Origin: Franconibacter helveticus LMG 23732
Lineage (GTDB): Bacteria; Pseudomonadota; Gammaproteobacteria; Enterobacterales; Enterobacteriaceae
DNA: 64,000 nt
Direction of reading: 5' to 3'
Assembly (NCBI RefSeq): GCF_000463115.2
Contig: NZ_AWFX01000051.1
Span: forward strand, 100,709-164,708
In this document: positions 1 through 8,481 of the stretch, in pieces
Layout of the letters: each line of letters opens with the position of its first letter
Position numbering within the stretch: the stretch's first letter is position 1
Notes under the pieces: model-generated
Database searches by the model: none
What the model was told of the DNA's origin: nothing
What the model saw: the letters and a program-made list of their open reading frames with translations, nothing else
Translations under genes and position numbers: made by a program

Positions 1-2
1 TT

Positions 3-299
3 GGCGGCAAGAACGCCATTCAGTCCGACAGCGAATGGCCAACGGTAAGCTGGGAGAGCATTATCGCCGCCAACCCCGATGTGATTGTGGTGTCGAACCT
101 CGATCGCAACCGCTGGGCGCTGGATAACGCGCAGGAGAAGATCCGCTTCCTGAAAAGCGACCCGGCGGTCAGCCAGCTTGAGGCGGTAAAAAAAGGTCAT
201 ATCGTGGTGATGGATGGCCAGGCGATGAACCCCACCATCCGCACGCTTTACGGCGCCGAGCAGGTGGGCGAGCAGCTTGAGAATATGGGGCTGAAATAA
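3..299 (+). CDS. Siderophore ABC transporter periplasmic binding protein, C-terminal part (5' end outside window)
   Basis: The reading frame is open from base 3 and ends in TAA at 297-299, so only the last 98 residues are present. The fragment reads as the C-terminal lobe of a FepB/BtuF-type periplasmic binding protein (PF01497 family): a segment around 'ANPDVIVVSN' (the loop reporting ligand sites), followed by 'KKGHIVVMDGQ' and a final helix. Family members capture ferric siderophores, haem or cobalamin in the periplasm and deliver them to a FecCD permease. The stop codon overlaps the ATG of the permease gene (TAATG), so the two are translationally coupled. The ligand cannot be told from this fragment. 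Any Fur site would lie upstream, outside the window. Confidence 0.85.
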   Translation, partial: GGKNAIQSDSEWPTVSWESIIAANPDVIVVSNLDRNRWALDNAQEKIRFLKSDPAVSQLEAVKKGHIVVMDGQAMNPTIRTLYGAEQVGEQLENMGLK

Positions 300-1339
300 T
301 GGCCGCAGCTTTGCGCCCGGCGCTGAAAACGGCGCAGCGCCTGATGTTATTTATCGCTTCGGCGGCGCTGCTCGGGCTGGTTATCGCCTTTGGCGTCGGG
401 GTGGGCGAGCTTTCCATTCCGTTGAAAACCACGCTCCAGGCCATCACTAACCGGCTCGGGCTGACCGATGTCCCGCTTAACCGCATTCACGAAACCGTGA
501 TCTGGGATTTTCGCTTAAGCCGCGCGCTGGTGGCGGCCTGTAGCGGCGCGGGGCTTGCCATTTGCGGCGCGGTGCTGCAAAGCCTGCTGAAGAACGCGCT
601 CGCTGAACCTTACGTGCTGGGCGTATCCGCAGGCGCGTCCACCGGCGCGGTCTCCGTGGTGGTGCTGGGCGCGGGCGCCGGAGCGGTTTCGCTTTCTGCG
701 GGCGCGTTTGCCGGCGCGTTCCTTGCCTTTCTGTTCGTGGCGGTGTTAACCAACGGCGCGCGGGGCGGCAATGAGCGGACGATCCTTGCAGGCGTCGCCG
801 CTTCGCAGCTGTTTAACGCCATTACCGCTTACACCATCAGCACCTCCGCCAGCGCCCAGCAGGCGCGCGACGTCATGTTCTGGCTGCTCGGCAGCTTTAG
901 CGGCGTGCGCTGGCCAGAGTTTCAGCTGGCGCTGGCGGTCGTTCTGCTCGGGCTTGCCGTCTGCCTGTACTACGCCAAAGCGCTGGATGCCTTTATTTTT
1001 GGCGACGACGCCGCGGCCTCGCTCGGCATACCGGTGGGCTATGTGCGCCTGGCGCTCTTCGCCGTGACGGCGCTGATGACCGCGACCATCGTCAGCATGG
1101 CGGGCTCGATAGGCTTTGTCGGGCTGGTGGTGCCGCATATGATGCGCTACTTCTTCGGCCCGCTGCATCGCACCCTGCTGGTGGCGTGCGCCATGGCTGG
1201 CGCCATTTTCATGGTGCTGGCGGATATTGTCTCCCGCATCGCGATTGCGCCGCAGAGCCTGCCTGTCGGGGTGGTCACCGCGCTGGTCGGCGTGCCGTTT
1301 TTCGCCGTGATTTTGTATCGCTCAAGGACTGCCGCATGA
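299..1339 (+). CDS. FecCD-family iron-siderophore ABC transporter permease
   Basis: This 346-residue, strongly hydrophobic protein has the composition and length of FecCD/BtuC permeases (about 330-350 residues, roughly ten membrane helices). Family hallmarks are visible: 'RLSRALVAACSGAGLAICGAVLQ' in the N-terminal third (R-L-x-R-x-L...G..LAxxGxxxQ), 'LAEPYVLGVSAGAS' after it, and 'GSIGFVGLVVPHMMR' near the C-terminus, the loop that contacts the ATPase. It would form the inner-membrane channel dimer for the substrate brought by the preceding binding protein. It starts at the ATG overlapping the upstream stop and ends overlapping the start of the ATPase gene (ATGA), so the three genes form one operon. 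Confidence 0.93.
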   Translation: MAAALRPALKTAQRLMLFIASAALLGLVIAFGVGVGELSIPLKTTLQAITNRLGLTDVPLNRIHETVIWDFRLSRALVAACSGAGLAICGAVLQSLLKNALAEPYVLGVSAGASTGAVSVVVLGAGAGAVSLSAGAFAGAFLAFLFVAVLTNGARGGNERTILAGVAASQLFNAITAYTISTSASAQQARDVMFWLLGSFSGVRWPEFQLALAVVLLGLAVCLYYAKALDAFIFGDDAAASLGIPVGYVRLALFAVTALMTATIVSMAGSIGFVGLVVPHMMRYFFGPLHRTLLVACAMAGAIFMVLADIVSRIAIAPQSLPVGVVTALVGVPFFAVILYRSRTAA

Positions 1340-2094
1340 GCATTCGCGCAGAAAATCTCTCCTGGCGCGCCGGGAAAAAACTTATCGTTAATAACGTCTC
1401 CCTCGATGTAAAAAGCGGGCAGACGCTGGGCCTGCTGGGGCCAAACGGCTCGGGCAAATCGTCGCTGCTGCGTATTCTTGCGGGGTTACGCCGCCCCCAG
1501 GCGGGCCGGGTGCTGCTGGATGAGCACGACATGGCCGGTATGGCGAAAAAAAGCGTGGCGCGCAGGGTCGCTTTTGTAGAGCAGCACACCATGACGGAGG
1601 CGAACATTCGCGTGCGCGATGTGGTGAAGCTCGGGCGCATTCCGCATCATTCGCCGCTATCTTCATGGACTCAGCAGGATGAGGCTATCGTCAACGCCGC
1701 GCTTGAGCGGGTAGAGATGCGCGATCGCAGCGAGCAGGGGTGGCAGAGTCTTTCGGGCGGGGAACGCCAGCGGGTGCATATTGCCCGGGCGCTGGCCCAG
1801 TCGCCTGCGGAAATATTGCTTGATGAGCCGACCAACCACCTGGATGTTCATCACCAGATGCAGCTGATGCGCCTGATAAGCGAGCTGCCGGTCACCAGCA
1901 TCGTGGCGCTGCACGACCTTAACCACGCCGCGATGTTCTGCGACGCGCTGATCGTTATGCTGAAAGGGGAGGTGGTGGCCAGCGGCACGCCGGATGACGT
2001 GCTGACGGAGGCGATGCTAAGAGAGGTGTTTCATGTCGAGACCCGCATTGAGATATCGCCTTACCACGGCAAAAAGCACATCCACTTTTTGTAG
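1336..2094 (+). CDS. Iron-siderophore ABC transporter ATP-binding protein (FepC/FecE type)
   Basis: This is the cytoplasmic ATPase that powers the importer, 252 residues when started at the ATG at 1336, which overlaps the permease stop by four bases. An earlier in-frame start at 1186 lies inside the permease and is unlikely. Walker A is GPNGSGKS at residues 35-42, the ABC signature reads LSGGERQR, and Walker B is 'EILLDEPTNHLD', followed by a switch histidine in 'VALHDLNHA'. Length and motif order match FepC/FecE/FhuC. It closes the operon; the next gene converges on it from the other strand. Confidence 0.94.
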   Translation: MSIRAENLSWRAGKKLIVNNVSLDVKSGQTLGLLGPNGSGKSSLLRILAGLRRPQAGRVLLDEHDMAGMAKKSVARRVAFVEQHTMTEANIRVRDVVKLGRIPHHSPLSSWTQQDEAIVNAALERVEMRDRSEQGWQSLSGGERQRVHIARALAQSPAEILLDEPTNHLDVHHQMQLMRLISELPVTSIVALHDLNHAAMFCDALIVMLKGEVVASGTPDDVLTEAMLREVFHVETRIEISPYHGKKHIHFL

Positions 2095-2145
2095 CGGCGG
2101 GCGTCCGGGCTGCGGGCTTGCGCGGACGCGGTTAACCGACAGCGC

Positions 2146-2562
2146 TTAAAACGGGCGGATGATCGCCAGCACGATAATCACAATCACCGCCGCAATCAGC
2201 AGCGCGGGCGTGCGGCGAAGCCAGGGAAAACGCGCCCCTTCGCCGCTGGCGAGACGGCGCAGCGCGCCGGAAAGCAGGCCGTGCAGCGCTGACAGCGCCA
2301 CCACCACCACTATCTTCAGCACCAGCCAGGCATGCGGAAACTGGCCGTATGTCACCATCATGGTAATGCCCGCCGCCCACAGCACAATCATCGACGGGCT
2401 GGTGACGCGGGCGCTCCAGCGGCGCACCCCCGCCAGCATCGCGGCGTTGCCCTGCGGATTCGGCGCCGTCACCGTATAAGTAAACGCCATCAGCAGCATG
2501 CCGAAAACCCACAACATGCCGGCGATAATGTGCAGGGCGTTCAGCCACGTGTGTAAACTCAT
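2146..2562 (-). CDS. CopD/HemJ-like small integral membrane protein
   Basis: A 138-residue protein with four predicted membrane helices. The first carries 'LHIIAGMLWVFGMLL', a histidine-containing helix of the kind seen in the CopD/HemJ (UPF0093-like) families, and 'PHAWLVLKIVVVVALSALHGLL' resembles the second histidine-bearing region of that fold. Such proteins often bind b-type haem or act in copper or protoporphyrin metabolism; which applies here cannot be decided. It converges with the ABC operon and is divergent from the acetyltransferase at 2720. It is apparently monocistronic. Confidence 0.7.
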   Translation of the reverse strand: MSLHTWLNALHIIAGMLWVFGMLLMAFTYTVTAPNPQGNAAMLAGVRRWSARVTSPSMIVLWAAGITMMVTYGQFPHAWLVLKIVVVVALSALHGLLSGALRRLASGEGARFPWLRRTPALLIAAVIVIIVLAIIRPF

Positions 2563-2719
2563 ACATTGCTCCTTAAAAAGAGGACAGTTGCGTCACAAGC
2601 GAGTAAAAAGCGGTGCGGCGAACGGTATTCACAGGCTACCGTTTTCGCCCATTCATTCTGTTTATAGTTTTAACACAGAGCGCGAAATGATAGCGCGCTT
2701 CCTGGCGCAGAGGGAGACG

Positions 2720-3232
2720 ATGCGGATAAGAAAAACAACGCTTGCTGATGTGCCGCTGCTGCCCGCCATTGAAAGCGCGGCGGACGAGGCGTTTCTGGCG
2801 TTGCCGGAACTCGCCTGGGTCGCCCATGACGGCGGCTGGCCGGAAGAAGAACACCGTAGGCGGGTAAACGCAGGCTACTCTGTGGTCGCCGTGGAGGCGC
2901 AAAACGCTCCCGTGGGGTTTCTCATCGCCCAACAGCAGGAGACGGTACGCCATATTCAGGGGCTGGCGGTGGCGCGCGCCTGGCAAGGGCGCGGCGTGGG
3001 CCGGGCGCTGCTGCAACGGGCGATTGCGGATGCGACAACCGGGGGCATAACGGCGCTGACGCTGACCACCTTCAGAAACGTCCCCTGGAACCAGCCGTTT
3101 TACGCGCGCGCCGGGTTCAGCACGCTGGCGGAGACGGAGCTGGATACGCGCCTGAAAGCGCTGCTGGCGGCAGAGGCAGAGCACGGTTTCGCTTATGAAA
3201 CGCGCTGCGCGATGCGCCTTGTGCTGCGCTAA
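2720..3232 (+). CDS. GNAT-family N-acetyltransferase
   Basis: A 170-residue cytoplasmic protein that begins 'MRIRKTTLADVPLL', the typical first strand and helix of GNAT enzymes, and carries the acetyl-CoA pyrophosphate-binding motif 'VARAWQGRGVGRALLQ' (Q/R-x-x-G-x-G/A) near residue 87. The end 'NQPFYARAGF' is the classical motif B tail. The acceptor cannot be predicted. The ATG at 2720 was chosen because homologues start at this strand and a purine-rich AGAGGGAG lies just before it, although the spacing is short; an in-frame ATG at 2687 would add 11 residues. Confidence 0.8.
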   Translation: MRIRKTTLADVPLLPAIESAADEAFLALPELAWVAHDGGWPEEEHRRRVNAGYSVVAVEAQNAPVGFLIAQQQETVRHIQGLAVARAWQGRGVGRALLQRAIADATTGGITALTLTTFRNVPWNQPFYARAGFSTLAETELDTRLKALLAAEAEHGFAYETRCAMRLVLR

Positions 3233-3243
3233 ACGCCAGCCAT

Positions 3244-3281
3244 AAAAAAGCCGGCCATCCGCACGGAAAAGGATGACCGGC
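3244..3281 (-). terminator. Rho-independent terminator after the alpha/beta hydrolase gene
   Basis: The arms GCCGGccATCC (3250-3260) and GGATgaCCGGC (3271-3281) pair. Reading the minus strand, the stem is followed directly by six T. It would end transcripts of the leftward hydrolase gene and lies just past the end of the converging acetyltransferase. Confidence 0.75.
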
Positions 3282-3382
3282 AACAGGCTTTTCTCCGCGT
3301 TATGCGGGTGGGACAGAAAGCCAGCGCTGCTAACACAGCGAAAATGATGAAGATCCCGGCGGGGAACGCCTTCCCCGCGTCA

Positions 3383-4204
3383 TTACAGCGATTGCAGGAA
3401 GGCCAGCAGATCTTCGTTCAGCTGATCCTGATGCGTAACCGCAAAGCCGTGCGGCGCGTTGTCGTAGACTTTCAGCTGCGCGCCCGGGATCATCTCCGCC
3501 GCCACTTTGCCGGTGGAGTCAAACGGCACGACCTGGTCATTGCTGCCGTGAATAACCAGCGTCGGCACGTCCACCTTCGCGATGTCCTGGCGGAAGTCGG
3601 TTTCGCCGAAGGCGCTCACGCAGTCGATGGTGCCTTTAAGCGAGGCCAGCAGCGCAATGTTCAGCGTCTGGGTCAGCACGCCCTGAGAAACGGTTTGCCC
3701 GGCATTGGTGCCGTAGAACGGCGTGGAGAAGTCGCTGATAAACTGCGCACGATCTTTACGCAGCCCGTCGCGGATGCCTTCGAACACGCTCTGATCCACG
3801 CCCTGCGGGTAATCTGTCGCTTTGCCGAAAATCGGCGTGACGGCGCCCAGCAGCACCAGCGCTTTCACGCGCCCGGTGCCGTAGCGGCCGATGTAGCGCG
3901 AAACGTCGCCGCCGCCCATGGAGAAGCCCACCAGCGTGACGTCGCGCAGATCGAGGTGGTTGATCAGATCGTTAATGTCCGAGGCGAAGGTGTCGTAGTT
4001 GTAGCCTTCCCACGGCTGGTCGGAGCGACCGAAACCGCGACGGTCAAAGGCGATAACGCGATAGCCGCGCTCGGCCAGGTAGTTCAGCTGGCTGTCCCAC
4101 ATGTCTGCGTCCAGCGGCCAGCCGTGGCTGAAGAGAACCGGCTTGCCCGAACCCCAGTCTTTGTAATAAATCTGAGTACCATCCTGCGTCTTAATTGTGC
4201 TCAT
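3383..4204 (-). CDS. Alpha/beta hydrolase, non-haem chloroperoxidase/arylesterase type
   Basis: A 273-residue alpha/beta-hydrolase-fold enzyme. The nucleophile elbow is 'GFSMGG' (catalytic Ser), the oxyanion motif 'FSHGWP' follows strand 3, the acid lies in 'IHGSNDQVVP', and the catalytic His is in 'APHGFAVTH'. Length and motifs match the cofactor-free chloroperoxidase/arylesterase group, which act as esterases and can form peracids. The ATG at 4204 has a GAGG at suitable distance; an ATG at 4216 would add four residues. It is the first of a row of leftward genes (hydrolase, MFS, DoxX, amidohydrolase) but is separated from the MFS gene by about 40 bases, so it may share transcription. Confidence 0.88.
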   Translation of the reverse strand: MSTIKTQDGTQIYYKDWGSGKPVLFSHGWPLDADMWDSQLNYLAERGYRVIAFDRRGFGRSDQPWEGYNYDTFASDINDLINHLDLRDVTLVGFSMGGGDVSRYIGRYGTGRVKALVLLGAVTPIFGKATDYPQGVDQSVFEGIRDGLRKDRAQFISDFSTPFYGTNAGQTVSQGVLTQTLNIALLASLKGTIDCVSAFGETDFRQDIAKVDVPTLVIHGSNDQVVPFDSTGKVAAEMIPGAQLKVYDNAPHGFAVTHQDQLNEDLLAFLQSL

Positions 4205-4244
4205 ACGAATCCTCAATGTGAGTTAAGGCTTAAGGGAGTGATGT

Positions 4245-5858
4245 TTATTTAATGGGCGCTATCAGATAACGCACTGCCGGCGGTTCCCCGCCCCGGTGAA
4301 ACGCCTGCACCTTGCCGATAATCAGCAGATCGTTCACCGTATGACGCTCCTGCTGTCGTAAATGCTCAATCCACGAGCCGACCACGAAAGTCTCCATAAA
4401 CATGCCTGGACGCTGGATGTCTTCATACACCGACCAGCTTAGCGCGCCGCCGCGCTGGCGCACGCGGCGCATCTCCTGAATGGCGACCACGAAGTCATAC
4501 ACATCCTGCGCATCGAGTTGGTACTCATAATTAACCATCACCGGGCCTCGGTCATGCGACACGTCAAGCTCGCGGGCAAGGTTGTCCACTTCGCGCAGGT
4601 CGAGGTTTAAATCCGGGTTTTCATTCAGCCGCCAGCGCAGCGCCGTGGCGCTCGCCAGCACCATGCCCGCTGTCGCCACGCAGAGCGAAAGCGGAATGGA
4701 AAAGTGCGAGGCGAGCTGGCCCCACATGGCGCTGCCGACGGTCATCGAGCCGAAGAACACGGTGAGATACACCGCCAGCGCCCGCGCTTTTACCCATTTC
4801 GCCGCGCTGCGCTGCGCGCCCATGTTGAGAGTGGAAAGCACGGCAATCCAGGCGAAGCCGGTCAGGAACATAAACGCGTTCAGCAGCCAGAAGTGGCGCA
4901 CGAAAGCGAGCGCCAGCGTGCACGCCGCAAACAGCAGGCTGGTCAGCACCATCAGCCTGTCGGGGTCGAAGCGCTTGCGCAGGCGCGGCAGCACGATCGC
5001 GCCGCAAATCGCCCCTAAGCCGATAAACGCCAGCAGAATGCCGTAGCCGCCCGGCCCGAGGCCCAGCTCGCGGCGCGCCACCAGCGGGAGCATCGCCCAG
5101 CTGGCGCTGCCGAAGATAAAAAACGCCACGGTGCGCACCAGCACGTTGCGCAGCACGGGAGCGGCGTGAACGTAGCGCAGCCCGGCGCGCACTGCGGGGA
5201 AGAAGTGCTCCGGCGGCAGGCGCTGAATGTTCGGCTCCGCTTTCCAGCGGTACAGCACCCACGCCACTCCCAGCACGGAGAAGGCGTTCAGCGCAAACAC
5301 CACCCACGGCCCGGCGAGCGACAAAATAAACCCGCCCAGCGCCGGGCCGATGGCGCGGCTGATGTTAATGCCAAGCGAGTTAAGGGCCACCGCAGGCGCC
5401 AGTTCGTTTTTCTCCACCAGGTCCGGCACGATGGCCTGAAACGGCGGCGAGCTCATGGCCGCGCCAGCGCTCAGCAGGAAGGCTGCCACCAGCAGCACCT
5501 CTGGCGTCACGTGGCCGGTAAAAGAGAGGATCGTCAGCCCGGCGGCGGCGATAAACACCCATACCTGGGAAAAGAGCAGATACTTGCGCCGGTCGACGAT
5601 ATCCGCCATCACCCCCGAGGGAAGGGCGAACAAAAACATCGGCAGGCTGCTTGCCGCCTGCACCAGCGCCACGGAGAGCGGGTCGGCGCTGAGCGTCAGC
5701 ATCGTCCAGTTCACCCCCACGTCGTTCATCCAGGAGCCGATGTTGGAAACGACCGTCGCAATCCACAGCATGCGGAACACGCGGTTTTGCAGCGGTTGCC
5801 AGGAGGAGGCTGGCGCGGAAGGCGCTGGCGCCTCGTGGATATCATTTACCTGCGCCAT
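4245..5858 (-). CDS. MFS exporter of the EntS/MFS_3 type with a C-terminal soluble domain
   Basis: A 537-residue protein with about twelve membrane helices over residues 25-420. The loop 'GVMADIVDRRKYL' is the MFS A-like motif, and the overall look ('FRMLWIATVVSNIGSWMNDVGVNW' at the N-terminus) is that of the MFS_3 family, which includes the enterobactin exporter EntS. After the last helix some 110 extra residues form a soluble C-terminal domain, containing 'YDFVVAIQEMRRVRQRGG' and 'WIEHLRQQERHT', reminiscent of a ferredoxin-like/ABM fold. The start codon overlaps the end of the DoxX gene by 17 bases and is preceded by GGGAG. The substrate is unknown; the nearby hydrolases suggest export of an organic compound. 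Confidence 0.85.
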   Translation of the reverse strand: MAQVNDIHEAPAPSAPASSWQPLQNRVFRMLWIATVVSNIGSWMNDVGVNWTMLTLSADPLSVALVQAASSLPMFLFALPSGVMADIVDRRKYLLFSQVWVFIAAAGLTILSFTGHVTPEVLLVAAFLLSAGAAMSSPPFQAIVPDLVEKNELAPAVALNSLGINISRAIGPALGGFILSLAGPWVVFALNAFSVLGVAWVLYRWKAEPNIQRLPPEHFFPAVRAGLRYVHAAPVLRNVLVRTVAFFIFGSASWAMLPLVARRELGLGPGGYGILLAFIGLGAICGAIVLPRLRKRFDPDRLMVLTSLLFAACTLALAFVRHFWLLNAFMFLTGFAWIAVLSTLNMGAQRSAAKWVKARALAVYLTVFFGSMTVGSAMWGQLASHFSIPLSLCVATAGMVLASATALRWRLNENPDLNLDLREVDNLARELDVSHDRGPVMVNYEYQLDAQDVYDFVVAIQEMRRVRQRGGALSWSVYEDIQRPGMFMETFVVGSWIEHLRQQERHTVNDLLIIGKVQAFHRGGEPPAVRYLIAPIK

Positions 5859-6267
5859 ACCGCAGCTCCCGTGTTTCGTTAAAGCCTGGCCGCCATCTTC
5901 CCGGGCCGGTCAGCGCCAGCGTAGTGAAAACGATCAGCAGCAGCCAGCCGAACTGCCCTTCGGCGATGCTCCAGTCCGGATGCACCACCAGCATCGCCAC
6001 CAGCAGCACGCCGATGATCGGCAGGCAGGCGAGCCGCGCGCCAACGCCGAGGAGAATAAAGATCGGGCAGATCACCTCCGCGAAAATGGCGGGCAGCAGG
6101 CTCGTCCAGGGGCCGAGGCCGAACGGATCGTCGATTTTTGTCAGCTCTTCGCTAAAGTGCATCACCTTCGGCAGCCCGTGTACGTAAAGCAAAAGCAGGC
6201 TGCCGGTGAGGCGCAGGAAGAACAGCCCCGCATCCACGCGGGGCGGCATAGCCGATGAACGTTTCAT
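5842..6267 (-). CDS. DoxX-family membrane protein
   Basis: A 141-residue protein with four predicted membrane helices and the DoxX arrangement: 'LFFLRLTGSLLLLYVHGLPKV' in helix 1, an acidic loop, then 'IFAEVICPIFILLGVGARLAC' (A-E-x-x-x-x-x-x-L-x-x-G) in helix 2. DoxX relatives are found in quinone- and thiosulfate-linked oxidation or as accessory membrane proteins. It starts five bases after the amidohydrolase stop and overlaps the MFS gene by 17 bases, so the three genes are one transcription unit. Confidence 0.85.
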   Translation of the reverse strand: MKRSSAMPPRVDAGLFFLRLTGSLLLLYVHGLPKVMHFSEELTKIDDPFGLGPWTSLLPAIFAEVICPIFILLGVGARLACLPIIGVLLVAMLVVHPDWSIAEGQFGWLLLIVFTTLALTGPGRWRPGFNETRELRYGAGK

Positions 6268-6272
6268 GGGCG

Positions 6273-8144
6273 TCAGAAGGCAAAGCAGCTACAGCCGAGC
6301 GCGCCCCAGAAGGCGCTATCGTCTGAAACCGGCACGGAGGAGCGGCGCGCCACGTCGTGCTGGTGGCTGTGAACGCCGCACGGGCCGCTGCAATGGTGCG
6401 CGGCGGGCATCAGCCCCACGCGGCTTTGCGGCGGCGCGCTGCGGTAATGGCCCGGCACGTTAACCACTGGCGACCACTCCGGCAACACCGGCAGGGAAGG
6501 GGGCGCTTCTGAACTGAACGCGCCTGCGGCGTAAACCACTTCGCCGCCCACCACCGTCAGTACCGACTCGATGCCCTTGATCTCTTCTTCCTGCACGCGG
6601 AAATAGTCTTTGCTCAGTACGGCGAGATCCGCAAGCTGGCCCGCTTTGATCTGCCCTTTTTTGCCCTGCTCGCTGGAGAACCAGGCGCTGCCCTGGGTCC
6701 AGAGCATCAGCGCGGTGTCGCGGTCGAGGCGGGCGTTGACGTCATACATCTGCATGCCGCCCACGGTGCGCCCGGAAACCAGCCAGTAAAGCGCTGTCCA
6801 CGGGTTGTAGCTCGCCACGCGCGTGGCGTCGGTGCCAAGGCCCACCGGCACGCCGGTTTCCAGCATTTTCGCCACCGGCGGGGTGTGGCGCACCGCCTCC
6901 ATCCCGTAGCGCTCGGCGAAGTACTCGCCCTGGAAGGCCATGCGGTGCTGTACGGCAATGCCGCCGCCCAGCGCTTTAATGCGGTCGATATTGTGCTGGG
7001 TAACCGTTTCGGCGTGGTCGAAGAACCAGTGCAGGCCGTTGAACGGAATGTCGCGGTTCACTTTCTCGAACACGTCCAGCATGCGGCTTATCGATTCGTT
7101 ATAGGTGGCGTGCAGGCGGAACGGCCAGCGGTGTTCCACCAGGTGGCGCACCACGCGCTCCAGTTCCTCTTCCATGCCCGGCGCCAGATCGGGGCGCGGC
7201 TCAAGGAAATCTTCAAAGTCGGCGGCGGAGAAAACCAGCATTTCGCCCGCGCCGTTGTGGCGGAAGAAATCGGTGCCCTGGCCTGGGGTCAGCAGGTCGG
7301 TCCATTTTTCAAAATCCTCCAGCTCGTGGCCGGGGCGCTGGGTAAAGAGGTTATAGGCGATGCGCACGGTCATCTGCTTGTTGGCGTGCAGCTCGCTGAT
7401 CACTTCGTAATCATCCGGGTAGTTCTGAAAGCCGCCGCCCGCGTCGATGGCGCTGGTCAGCCCCAGGCGGTTCAGCTCGCGCATAAACTGGCGGGTGGAG
7501 TTCACCTGCTGCTCCAGCGGCAGCTTCGGCCCTTTGGCGAGCGTTGAGTAGAGGATCATGGCGTTCGGACGGGCTATTAGCATGCCGGTCGGGTTGCCGT
7601 TGCTGTCGCGCTGAATTTCGCCGCCCGGCGGGTTCGGCGTCTCTTTGGTGTAACCCACCACCTTCAGCGCGGCGCGGTTGAGCAGGGCGCGGTCGTAAAG
7701 ATGAAGGATAAACACCGGCGTATCGGGCGCCGCGTCGTTGATTTCATCCAGCGTCGGCATGCGGCGCTCGGCGAACTGAAATTCGCTCCAGCCGCCCACC
7801 ACGCGCACCCACTGCGGCGAAGGCGTGCGCATCGCCTGTTCTTTCAGCATGCGCAGGGCGTCGGCAAGCGAAGGCACCCCTTCCCAGCGCAGCTCCAGGT
7901 TGTAGTTCAGGCCGCCGCGGATGAGGTGCAGGTGCGAGTCGTTAAGGCCGGGGATAGCGGTGGCGCCTTTCAGGTCGATAATTTTGGTGCCTTCGGCCTG
8001 GTACTGCATCACTTCCGCTTCTGTACCTACTTGCAGAAACTTGCCGTCGCGGATAGCCACGGCGTCGGCGATCGGGTTTTCGCGGTCCACGGTGTGGAAT
8101 ACGCCGTTGAGTAAAATCAGCTCTGCTTTACCGAGCGAAACCAT
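6273..8144 (-). CDS. Amidohydrolase_3-family metal-dependent hydrolase with a Cys/His-rich tail
   Basis: A 623-residue cytoplasmic enzyme of the amidohydrolase superfamily (YtcJ-like, PF07969). The N-terminal beta-sandwich strand 'LILLNGVFHTVD' leads to the metal motif 'IPGLNDSHLHLIRGG' (H-x-H at about residue 72). Later metal and catalytic elements are 'LHATYNES', 'FDHAETV' and 'GLGTDATRVASYNPW', and the C-terminal sandwich is 'KAGQLADLAVLSKDYF'. After the normal end of the fold comes a tail rich in Cys and His ('AAHHCSGPCGVHSHQHD', 'GCSCF'), which could bind metal. A strong AGGAGG precedes the ATG. The substrate is unknown. It is divergent from the isochorismatase gene across a spacer with repeated TATAC motifs. 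Confidence 0.88.
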   Translation of the reverse strand: MVSLGKAELILLNGVFHTVDRENPIADAVAIRDGKFLQVGTEAEVMQYQAEGTKIIDLKGATAIPGLNDSHLHLIRGGLNYNLELRWEGVPSLADALRMLKEQAMRTPSPQWVRVVGGWSEFQFAERRMPTLDEINDAAPDTPVFILHLYDRALLNRAALKVVGYTKETPNPPGGEIQRDSNGNPTGMLIARPNAMILYSTLAKGPKLPLEQQVNSTRQFMRELNRLGLTSAIDAGGGFQNYPDDYEVISELHANKQMTVRIAYNLFTQRPGHELEDFEKWTDLLTPGQGTDFFRHNGAGEMLVFSAADFEDFLEPRPDLAPGMEEELERVVRHLVEHRWPFRLHATYNESISRMLDVFEKVNRDIPFNGLHWFFDHAETVTQHNIDRIKALGGGIAVQHRMAFQGEYFAERYGMEAVRHTPPVAKMLETGVPVGLGTDATRVASYNPWTALYWLVSGRTVGGMQMYDVNARLDRDTALMLWTQGSAWFSSEQGKKGQIKAGQLADLAVLSKDYFRVQEEEIKGIESVLTVVGGEVVYAAGAFSSEAPPSLPVLPEWSPVVNVPGHYRSAPPQSRVGLMPAAHHCSGPCGVHSHQHDVARRSSVPVSDDSAFWGALGCSCFAF

Positions 8145-8268
8145 AATTCCTCCTGTCTGGGACGTCCAAAAGGCGGGCGCGCCGCCGGACTATAAAATGG
8201 TGTGCTCTGGCGCAGCAGAGCAGGGAAGCTGGCGGGATTATGTTCAGCAGGTGAAAACGGCGTCTAGT

Positions 8269-8305
8269 TATACGATGGTATAGGTATACAAACGTATAGT
8301 TATAC
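8269..8305. promoter_or_regulatory. Phased TATAC-N4-GTATA operator-like repeats in a divergent promoter region
   Basis: In the 337-base spacer between the amidohydrolase (leftward) and isochorismatase (rightward) genes, TATAC-N4-GTATA occurs perfectly at 8269-8282 and 8285-8298, and a further TATAC stands at 8301. The three TATAC motifs are spaced exactly 16 bases apart. Perfect inverted repeats in phase are typical of a dimeric activator or repressor site. The FixJ-type regulator at 16214 is a possible ligand, which is inference. Nothing else was recognised in the spacer. Confidence 0.5.
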
Positions 8306-8481
8306 ACAGAGATAATGGTTACGCCCCCGCAACTCCTTTTACTATCCCTCCCGACAGCGACGTCCAGGCCGGTTGGGTGAGCGCGCCCCACGCCATGCAG
8401 GCGATACCCCGGTCACTGTCAGTTTTCCTTCCGCTTTCTCTTTCGCGGTTTACTGTTACTTAACGACTAATGGGTATCCTC

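Noticed and set aside
1186..1335. N-terminal extension of the first ABC ATPase
   Set aside because: It lies inside the permease gene in another frame; the ATG at 1336 fits the family N-terminus and overlaps the stop.
3302..4252. A 316-residue plus-strand frame opposite the alpha/beta hydrolase
   Set aside because: It is antisense to a hydrolase with a full catalytic triad and is rich in Arg, His and Val, as expected of a shadow frame.
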